Below are positions 23,043-29,774 of a DNA stretch of 29,774 nucleotides, piece by piece. Within the stretch, counting starts at the first letter, position 1, and the number at the start of each line of letters is the position of its first letter. The notes under the pieces were generated by a model. That model was not told the origin of the DNA. It worked only from the letters and a program-made list of their open reading frames with translations, and made no database searches. The DNA comes from a virus: positions 1 through 29,774 of IMG/VR virus record IMGVR_UViG_3300033388_003241; one strand, given 5' to 3'. Made by a program: the position numbers and the translations under genes.

Positions 23043-26000
23043 TGGCTCAGTTTGCCTTCAGTGAAAATGCTGATGCACAAAAGCAACAGGCTTTAGACAT
23101 AGTAGCAGAACTAAAAGCCGAAAATGCCGACCGCAAAGCAGCAACCTTAACTCCTGACACAGAAGCTTCTATTCAGGGCTTGCGCGATCTTACGTTTCAG
23201 AGACAGCAGGTAACAGGAGTCGGAGAAACTGCTCAAGGTCTTATTGATGAAATAGCCCCAACACCTAACATTGGTGCCCCCAGCGGAGTGGCACTGGCTG
23301 ATCCTAATCAAATAGTACGTAATCAGGAAGATCCTAATCCAGTATTACGTTTTCCCGGGGATGCACCGGAAGATATACTTACCACTGATCTATTTGATTC
23401 CAGAACTCCTTTGGATGCAGCAAGCGCTCTGGGAGCGGGTGTTGTAAATACCGCTGGAACTGTATTGAATTCTTTTGTTGGTGCGCCGGCAGAGTTTGTA
23501 GCTACCTTTGGATCCGGACGTACTCAGGAAATTCTAACCAAAGAACGTAATGGTGTTCCGCTTACCCAGGAAGATCAGGCATATAAGCTTACATATGACT
23601 TCCTGACTCAGGCACAAACTGCCGAAACAGTGGAAGGCGCTCTGAGCACGGCTGAATCTGTATTCGAGCAAGGTGCTGACTTCGTTAAAACAAAGCGAGC
23701 AGCTCAGTCTCAGGAACAATTACAAGAAGCTTTAGGCGCTACCTTCGATCAGGAAGGATTTACGGTCTCTTTTGTAGGTGATTTGGTTAACAACCCATTG
23801 GGTTCCCTGAATTACCTGGCAGAGTCACTGCCATTCATGTATGCAGCTGCAAGTAAAGCAACTCGAGTTCCCTTTGCTGTAGCGTTTACCAGCGAGAACT
23901 ATCGAGCTGGCTTGGATATTTACGAAGAAACCTTCCAAGATATTCCGGATGCCGGTGAAAAGGCTCTAATACTACTTGGATCAGCGTTCATTGCTGCCAT
24001 AAACAGTGCCGCAGCAAGGTTTGTTACTGGAGAAGCAGTAGCAGCGAATATGGGTACCAGGCTGATGAAAACATCAGTAGCAGAGTACCTTACAGCCACT
24101 GCAACCAAGATAGGAGCTAAATTAACGCCTGCAGAGAGCAATAGGCTCGCTGCAATGCTACTTAAAACTGGTAGAACAGTTGCAACCCCTATAGTAAACA
24201 TAGGTACCAAAGCTTCAGTTGAATTCGTGGAAGAGGGTATTGAACCTATCGTAGCAGCAGCTACTGCCAGGCAAACACTCGATTTTACTCAAACGGAGAA
24301 GAAAGAAGCTTTTATTGGTGGTTCTATTGGTTTTGCAGCTGGTGGTGGTACTAATGCACCCATTACACTATTAAAAGCAAGTACAGAGAAGCTTGTAGAC
24401 CGTCAGGAACGTGTCCTGAGGCAGCGTGAGGACGCTAAAGCAGCTGCGGGCAATCAGACTGCTGCAATTCTTGATACGGTCGGTAGAGAGGCTCCTGAGT
24501 ACCGTACAGAGAACGATGGAGCTACTTTAGACACTACAGGTGATTATGATCCCCTGAGAAAGGCTCAGGAAGGTCCTGCTGATGAAAACAGCATTAGTGA
24601 TCTTCATGAAACCATAGGGCACATACGAAACGCTAATCGAGTAAATCAAACCTTTACTGAAGAAGAATTAACACAGCAGAAAGTACAAGACTATGCTCAT
24701 GCTACTGCTGAACAAGTAGCAATAATTGCTGCATATCAGGAACAGATTCAAAATATTGCTCAAGGCAATATTAGATCAATAAAGGATGGTCCTCTGGATC
24801 AGGTACCTGGCAAGACTGCAGAGGTCCTGAAAGATGTGTTCTTTGGTTCCGATGCGCCACCAATAAACCTGGAACACGTACAAGACCTGCTCCAGCAATT
24901 CAGGGAGAGCAAAGATTCATTTACTGCTGAAGAGCTAACTGAAATACGAGAAGCACTGGGTCTGGCTGATGATGTCAAGAAAGGTGAAGACGCAGTACTT
25001 GCCACAGAAGTACCTACCAGTAAAAAAGGCAGAACAGCTTCAGATGTCCATGAAGAAATTATTAATGGAACTCTCAAGAAAGATGGATCTCGAGACAATA
25101 AAGGTGGAGCTACGTACCGCAGCCGCCTCAGCGGCTTCATCAATACTGGTAATGCAACTGCTTTTGCAAAGGAAATGGAGCAACTGGATAACTTTATAGA
25201 AAATCAGAAGTCAAAATTACCAGACGGACATGCAGGCAGACAAGGTTCAACCGAAGTATGGTCAGACAAAGAAGGAAAAGACATACGTTTCAGAATCAAA
25301 AATCAATTACCAGCGATTATTGAAGAAGTAACTTACCTGGAAGCAATAAGAGCAGAAGCAAACGCTACTCAAACAAGGCAACTCTCGAGCGTGGCAGCCC
25401 CTGGGGTAGCCTCTGCGGATCCAGGGGCAGTGCCTGCGAGTTCAGAAACTTCGGAAGCCCCGGACGCCAAAGAAGAGCGGAGTGCAGTACAACGGAGCGA
25501 GCGTACGGGTCTTTCGTCAGAAGTGACAGCTGAGGACACCACGAAGGTTCCCCGGAGTGGGGAATCTGTAGAGCGTGAGGAAGGCGTTGTTGCCGACGAG
25601 GAAACGGAAGAATCCATAACGGAGGGGATTACCGAGTCAGAAAGGACAATACCCGAGACTGGAGCGGTCCCTGCAAGTGAGCGTGGTAGCGAAACGAGCG
25701 TCGAAGACGCTGCACGGGTCCCTCAGTCGAGTCAAGAAACTAGCCCCGAGGTTTCTAGCCCAGAAACCGAGTCCGTAGCCGATGCCGCCGAGGCGGAGAG
25801 CAATGCGGAGCCTGGAGCGGTAGAGGCTGCAACCAAGAATCCGAATCTTGAAGGATTATCTGTAGAAGCAGGTACTATCAAAGAGGCGAAGAGCAATAAA
25901 GGTAGGGATATACGATCTATTGCAACTCAATTTAAGAACTCAGCTAAAAACCTGAAAGATCAAATTTTATTGCGAACCGGTGCACTAGGCAGCGGTTTTG

Positions 26001-29000
26001 ATGTATTCCTTGCAACTCTGAAAGAGATGAATCCGAATCTGAATACAAAAGTTAATTCAGATGATTGGACAGATATAAGAGCAATATATACACGGTACGA
26101 AGTCTATAAGGAAATATTTGATACAACTCAGTCAGCAGAGTTGGGACCTAATCGTACAGCGAAGACTATATTTGGAGCTAATTACGCAGATAACCTGGTA
26201 CTGGGACTGGCTACTATCAATGATAAAGGGGTACCAGAACTTCGTCCGGAAATAATAGCAGCAATGGCAATGGCTAGTGCTCTATGGATCACAGAGGATT
26301 CATATCGGACTCTTAACGTTGATGCACGAGTCCTGGAGAAGTGGTTTGGTGTCGACGAAAGGGAAATTGATCCCCGGGTAATAAATGAGTTCCGTGACAA
26401 GGGTATCTCACGTAGTTTGGTGGCTAATGACATTGGTAGACGTGTATATGAGAGTTTAGGTATCACTACTCAAGATGAAGCTGCTGTAGGCTCAAAAGAG
26501 AAGCTTATAAATGCATTGGGACAGCTAACCATAGGTGTGATGTCCGAAAACAAAGAAATAGAGTTAAATACCCGCAGTCAAAAAGATATTAATGACCTAT
26601 TCTGGGGTACAGATCGTGCGAGACAGCCTGCAGAAGCTGCAACCAATACTCAGAGTACCAAGATCCAAGTTGTTACCGTAAGAGTACGAAGTATCGTAAA
26701 TCCTGAGACAGGCTTTGATCAGGTACATACGGGGTTCTTTAAAGAAGGTGTAGACAAGACGGGTCGCAACGTTCCGGGCGTATTTAAAAGAAATCCTGAT
26801 ATGAGCAAAGCTCTATTTAATATGCCCCGGGAGCATAAGGGACCTTTGGAAGAGCCTAAAACCGAGGTAAATACTAATGTCCGAGGTGGTCCTACTGAAT
26901 TGACAGCTGAACAGCAAAAAGAAATGGCTGCTGCTCAGAAGATTGAACATCGTACCGCAATGAATACGGCGGGGCTGCTCGTAGAGCTGGGCCGTCCGTT
27001 CATGCGTAAGCTGCTTGGTTATATTGATAACGTCGAAGACGTGTCGCATATCGATAACTTAGGCAGTAATACCGGTCAAAATCTTGAAATCGAAGAAAAT
27101 ATTACCCACCTGCTTGAGCACGTAGGTGCCAAGGAGGAGGGCGGTAATGGCTTCAATGCTGACGACAAGCCTTTCTTCTTTGGAATATTCGCTACGTCTA
27201 ACAGGAGATCTTATTACGATACAAACCAGTTTAATCCGCAGGATACAAAGCTGCACCGACACAGCATCAAGCTAAATAATAAGCCAGCCGAGATACCCAC
27301 CGACGTGGGGAGCGAGTCATTTATTCCATTCCTGTTAGCTATAACGACAGGTCTCGGCATTGCTGACGATAAAGTGCTGTTAGCAGATCATATTACGAGG
27401 TTTAACGCCTTCGCTAAAGAGAACGGCGCAGCTATTAATAAAGCCATTAAAGACAAAAATGGTGATGCAATCCTGGAATTACTTCCGGATCAAAGCGCTC
27501 ATGCATTCCAGGCACTGGTTGAATTCAATGTCTGGTTCGAAGCGCAATCCGACGGCGCTGAGTCATTTATCTCCGACATGACTATGGAAACTGACGGTGT
27601 CACCAACGGTGCTGCCATTGGATTTATGCAATTAGCTCACTCTTTTAATGCAGATGCTATGTGGAGCTGGTTAGAAAGAATGGGTATCTACCGTAAATCG
27701 AGCGGTATTAAAGGCTTTCAGGACTGGAAAAGCCAGAATAATGACGATAGCTATCAACATATGGCTCGTAAAGTTGTAGCTAATTTTGCTAAACAGGCAA
27801 AGTCGCTCGATGCAGAAGGTACTGCATTACACACTGCAACAATGAAGTATATAGGACCTCTGGAAGATAAAGACGGTGGAGTTACACCGGCTGCTCGAGA
27901 GCTTTTGAAATATCCTTTCATGATCCATAACTATGGAGCCAGTACCAGTAAGATCCTGGAATCCATATCAGGTCAAATTATTGAAAATATTCAAACAGCA
28001 ATTGAAGAAGCGCATGCTGCAAAGGATGATAAGAAATTAGCAGAGATTGCTGATGATATTAATATATTACATGGTAGAGGTAACACAACTGTTACTTTGA
28101 CTCTGGATGATGCATTAGAGACCAGCCTTAATACCATACGCAGATTCATGAGTCGTAATATTGTAACCATACTTAAAGATCCGGTTACTGATGCTTTAAA
28201 CGATGAATTAGGTAATTTTGTAGGAATAAGGTCTCTGATCAATGATGCATTCCAAATTCAATTTGATGCATTTGATATTGAATATAAAAAGGCTCTTAAG
28301 GAAATCAGCAAAGACAACCCCGAAGGGGTTGCCCTCACAGAGAATCAAGCAAGGCTTGCTCTGAAGGAAGTGGAACATCTGCTCCCTGGTTTCCAGGGAG
28401 CTATGGTAAATACGAAGCCTGAGAATCGTATACCAGTCCTGAATACTAAAAATGTACTCGGCAACGAGGACATCGACAATGTAATTCAAATCTATCTTAA
28501 TCAAGCGAATAAAGTAAAAGCGAAAAGCGTAAAAGGCAGGTCAGTTCGTGAAATCTTTGTTGATGGTGGTATTAAAGGCGCTATCTTTGCTATTCATAGT
28601 TTGGACGCAACGATACAGCAACGTACGATGGAGATCATGCGTGAGCAGCACGGTATCGACATAGTCAATATCTTTGATGCGGGTCTTACCGACGTAAATA
28701 GCTCATCTCTTTATGCTCAGACGTATAATCAGGTCTTCATTGAGACCATGCGTGATTACAGCTTGCTGAAAGATATCCGTGCAATGATGAGTGGAATTGA
28801 AGATTCACAAGAATTACGCTTGCGGATACAAGAAAGATTTTCATTTGATCCAGCTAAACCACCAACATATGCAGATGTAGATGCTTATTTAAAAGCGCTT
28901 AATAATACAATTAAATTTAATGAACTTCGTAAGATTGAGGTATTTGGTCAGGACCTTGTTATTGAACAAATGGTTAATCCTGACGAGAAATCTCAGTACC

Positions 29001-29774
29001 AGTACAAAGGTCAAACCAAAAAAGAGATTGCTGAATCAGCAATTAAATTCCCAGATCGTAACCCGGAGAAATCAAATGCCACAAGGTCCAACAACCAAGG
29101 AACAGATACCCAGGAAGCAACCGATACGGAAGGAAGTGAAAGTACCGTTCAGCCCACGGAAGAATCCATACCATTAGATCAAGCTATTCCGATAGAAGAA
29201 ACTATCCCTGTTGATAAACCATTAAAGGATATCGATAATTCGATAGCTCAACGGATGGCAAGACTGCCCGAGGCAGTCCAAGCCTTGGTAAGTAAAGTTA
29301 CAGCTGTAACCATGAAACCAGCTGGTACTTTCGTTAGAGAAACGAAAGAGATTCTTATAAACAATCGTTTAATCAATGATAGTTTAGAAAGCCTGACTAC
29401 TAATCCCTGGTTTACTGGCTTCACCAGATCTCAATTGTTAACCAGTATTGTTAATCATGAAGTAGGACATGCAATTGATAATAAGTATCAGCTGAGTGAA
29501 GACCTGCTTAAACGAGACCCTGGCCTGGCGAATCTTCGTAAAACATATGAAGACAGCACGCCTGGTACTGATTTACATCGCCATCTATCGCTGGTATTCA
29601 GTTCAGCCCAATATGGTGCATCACCAGAATTACAACCAGCTGAAGCAATAGCTCAGTGGTTTTCATGGTTCTACAGTAACCCAACTACAATGCGGGCTGA
29701 GATGCCTGCTGAATTCAGCTTAGTGGAGGAATTAAATGACAAGCTTTTTCAAGAAACCAACCAAGTTCCAATTG
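23042..29774 (+). CDS. Giant virion RNA polymerase with C-terminal zinc-peptidase-like domain (3' partial)
   Basis: 2244 codons without a stop, open at the window end. Layout seen: residues 1-775, N-terminal region with hydrophobic/Gly-Ala segments at about 131-157, 308-325 and 423-437; 777-937, S/E/A/P-rich linker; 938-2000, RNA polymerase; 2004-2060, T/E/S linker; from 2061, peptidase-like domain. Polymerase motifs: TSNRRSYY with NPQ (1385-1400, T/DxxGR-type), ETDG with catalytic D1518 (motif A), R1619, K1623 and YG at 1631-1632 (motif B, Rx3Kx7YG), HSLD at 1852-1855 (motif C). Spacing and absolute positions are close to N4 virion RNA polymerase (R about 1421). It would be packaged, ejected and transcribe early genes. 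HEVGH at 2139-2143 plus E2201 in PAEAIAQWF suggests a gluzincin-like peptidase. Start overlaps the previous stop. Confidence 0.85.
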   Translation, partial: MAQFAFSENADAQKQQALDIVAELKAENADRKAATLTPDTEASIQGLRDLTFQRQQVTGVGETAQGLIDEIAPTPNIGAPSGVALADPNQIVRNQEDPNPVLRFPGDAPEDILTTDLFDSRTPLDAASALGAGVVNTAGTVLNSFVGAPAEFVATFGSGRTQEILTKERNGVPLTQEDQAYKLTYDFLTQAQTAETVEGALSTAESVFEQGADFVKTKRAAQSQEQLQEALGATFDQEGFTVSFVGDLVNNPLGSLNYLAESLPFMYAAASKATRVPFAVAFTSENYRAGLDIYEETFQDIPDAGEKALILLGSAFIAAINSAAARFVTGEAVAANMGTRLMKTSVAEYLTATATKIGAKLTPAESNRLAAMLLKTGRTVATPIVNIGTKASVEFVEEGIEPIVAAATARQTLDFTQTEKKEAFIGGSIGFAAGGGTNAPITLLKASTEKLVDRQERVLRQREDAKAAAGNQTAAILDTVGREAPEYRTENDGATLDTTGDYDPLRKAQEGPADENSISDLHETIGHIRNANRVNQTFTEEELTQQKVQDYAHATAEQVAIIAAYQEQIQNIAQGNIRSIKDGPLDQVPGKTAEVLKDVFFGSDAPPINLEHVQDLLQQFRESKDSFTAEELTEIREALGLADDVKKGEDAVLATEVPTSKKGRTASDVHEEIINGTLKKDGSRDNKGGATYRSRLSGFINTGNATAFAKEMEQLDNFIENQKSKLPDGHAGRQGSTEVWSDKEGKDIRFRIKNQLPAIIEEVTYLEAIRAEANATQTRQLSSVAAPGVASADPGAVPASSETSEAPDAKEERSAVQRSERTGLSSEVTAEDTTKVPRSGESVEREEGVVADEETEESITEGITESERTIPETGAVPASERGSETSVEDAARVPQSSQETSPEVSSPETESVADAAEAESNAEPGAVEAATKNPNLEGLSVEAGTIKEAKSNKGRDIRSIATQFKNSAKNLKDQILLRTGALGSGFDVFLATLKEMNPNLNTKVNSDDWTDIRAIYTRYEVYKEIFDTTQSAELGPNRTAKTIFGANYADNLVLGLATINDKGVPELRPEIIAAMAMASALWITEDSYRTLNVDARVLEKWFGVDEREIDPRVINEFRDKGISRSLVANDIGRRVYESLGITTQDEAAVGSKEKLINALGQLTIGVMSENKEIELNTRSQKDINDLFWGTDRARQPAEAATNTQSTKIQVVTVRVRSIVNPETGFDQVHTGFFKEGVDKTGRNVPGVFKRNPDMSKALFNMPREHKGPLEEPKTEVNTNVRGGPTELTAEQQKEMAAAQKIEHRTAMNTAGLLVELGRPFMRKLLGYIDNVEDVSHIDNLGSNTGQNLEIEENITHLLEHVGAKEEGGNGFNADDKPFFFGIFATSNRRSYYDTNQFNPQDTKLHRHSIKLNNKPAEIPTDVGSESFIPFLLAITTGLGIADDKVLLADHITRFNAFAKENGAAINKAIKDKNGDAILELLPDQSAHAFQALVEFNVWFEAQSDGAESFISDMTMETDGVTNGAAIGFMQLAHSFNADAMWSWLERMGIYRKSSGIKGFQDWKSQNNDDSYQHMARKVVANFAKQAKSLDAEGTALHTATMKYIGPLEDKDGGVTPAARELLKYPFMIHNYGASTSKILESISGQIIENIQTAIEEAHAAKDDKKLAEIADDINILHGRGNTTVTLTLDDALETSLNTIRRFMSRNIVTILKDPVTDALNDELGNFVGIRSLINDAFQIQFDAFDIEYKKALKEISKDNPEGVALTENQARLALKEVEHLLPGFQGAMVNTKPENRIPVLNTKNVLGNEDIDNVIQIYLNQANKVKAKSVKGRSVREIFVDGGIKGAIFAIHSLDATIQQRTMEIMREQHGIDIVNIFDAGLTDVNSSSLYAQTYNQVFIETMRDYSLLKDIRAMMSGIEDSQELRLRIQERFSFDPAKPPTYADVDAYLKALNNTIKFNELRKIEVFGQDLVIEQMVNPDEKSQYQYKGQTKKEIAESAIKFPDRNPEKSNATRSNNQGTDTQEATDTEGSESTVQPTEESIPLDQAIPIEETIPVDKPLKDIDNSIAQRMARLPEAVQALVSKVTAVTMKPAGTFVRETKEILINNRLINDSLESLTTNPWFTGFTRSQLLTSIVNHEVGHAIDNKYQLSEDLLKRDPGLANLRKTYEDSTPGTDLHRHLSLVFSSAQYGASPELQPAEAIAQWFSWFYSNPTTMRAEMPAEFSLVEELNDKLFQETNQVPI
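28315..28401 (+). repeat. Cluster of three short hairpins with 3-nt loops
   Basis: CAACCCC-GAA-GGGGTTG (28315-28331, 7 bp); AGCAA-GGC-TTGCT (28348-28360, 5 bp); GCTCCCTGG arm (28381-28389), loop TTT, CCAGGGAGC arm (28393-28401), 9 bp. All are perfect, within 87 nt of the polymerase coding sequence. Loop size matches N4 virion-polymerase promoter hairpins. Confidence 0.6.

Noticed and set aside
24799-25617. Long reverse-strand open frames opposite the giant gene
   Set aside because: They are shadows of the polymerase frame: Ser/Arg/Val-rich translations with no start signals, and all convincing genes are on the + strand.
1-29774. CRISPR array, integrase, insertion sequence or attachment site
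   Set aside because: No regularly spaced direct repeats with unique spacers, no recombinase or transposase motifs and no terminal inverted repeats were seen.

Overview
The window is a stretch of a lytic, N4-like podovirus genome (Schitoviridae-type layout). All recognisable genes lie on the + strand, mostly start-to-stop overlapped or a few bases apart. The strongest evidence is a giant reading frame from 23042 to the window edge (2244 codons visible). It carries, in order and with N4-like spacing, the motifs of a T7/N4-family single-subunit RNA polymerase at nearly the residue positions expected for the N4 virion RNA polymerase. Gene order also fits N4: tail fibre, lysis genes, portal, small connector-type protein, scaffold-like protein, major capsid protein, terminator, conserved post-capsid protein, conserved structural protein, internal/ejection proteins, virion RNA polymerase. 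No integrase, repressor, transposase, tRNA or CRISPR array was seen. The host is probably a Gram-negative bacterium, because one phage gene encodes a signal-peptide protein with a YadA-like outer-membrane anchor. The exact host cannot be read from the sequence.

Layout. 1-3263: 3' part of a long repeat-rich tail fibre and a small downstream tail-associated gene. 3264-3617: the only long gap, holding a possible 23-codon ORF, a 9-bp long-range inverted repeat that could fold into an RNA, and a boxA-like sequence. 3618-6999: a crowded lysis/envelope cassette: a DUF1617-like protein, a DUF5675 putative endolysin, a 3-TM GTA-type holin, a coiled-coil membrane protein, a 2-TM holin-like protein, a collagen-like mini trimeric autotransporter, an overlapping inner-membrane collagen/coiled-coil protein, an i-spanin-like protein and a 52-aa ORF. 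6996-8708: three small virion or unknown genes, one with an apparent domain insertion. 8695-14389: portal to major capsid protein, closed by a strong intrinsic terminator at 14413-14443. 14464-18076: structural genes, including an Asp-box beta-propeller protein and a neighbouring gene that duplicates its Ig-like N-terminal domain. 18076-29774: internal virion proteins and the virion RNA polymerase.

How it works together. By analogy with N4, the 912-aa, 166-aa and 570-aa proteins and the giant polymerase would be packaged in the head and delivered with the DNA, and the polymerase would transcribe early genes. The middle genes build the head and portal. The fibre recognises the host, and the lysis cassette opens the three envelope layers.

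Most noteworthy: (1) the virion RNA polymerase is followed in the same polypeptide by a HExxH zinc-peptidase-like domain, with low-complexity linkers on both sides of the polymerase; (2) the lysis cassette contains an overlapping pair of collagen-repeat envelope proteins, one with an outer-membrane trimeric-autotransporter-like anchor and one in the inner membrane, which could be an unusual spanin-like or surface-remodelling system; (3) a capsid-proximal Asp-box propeller plus a duplicated Ig-like domain; (4) tail-fibre repeats that keep their protein sequence while most codons have changed synonymously.
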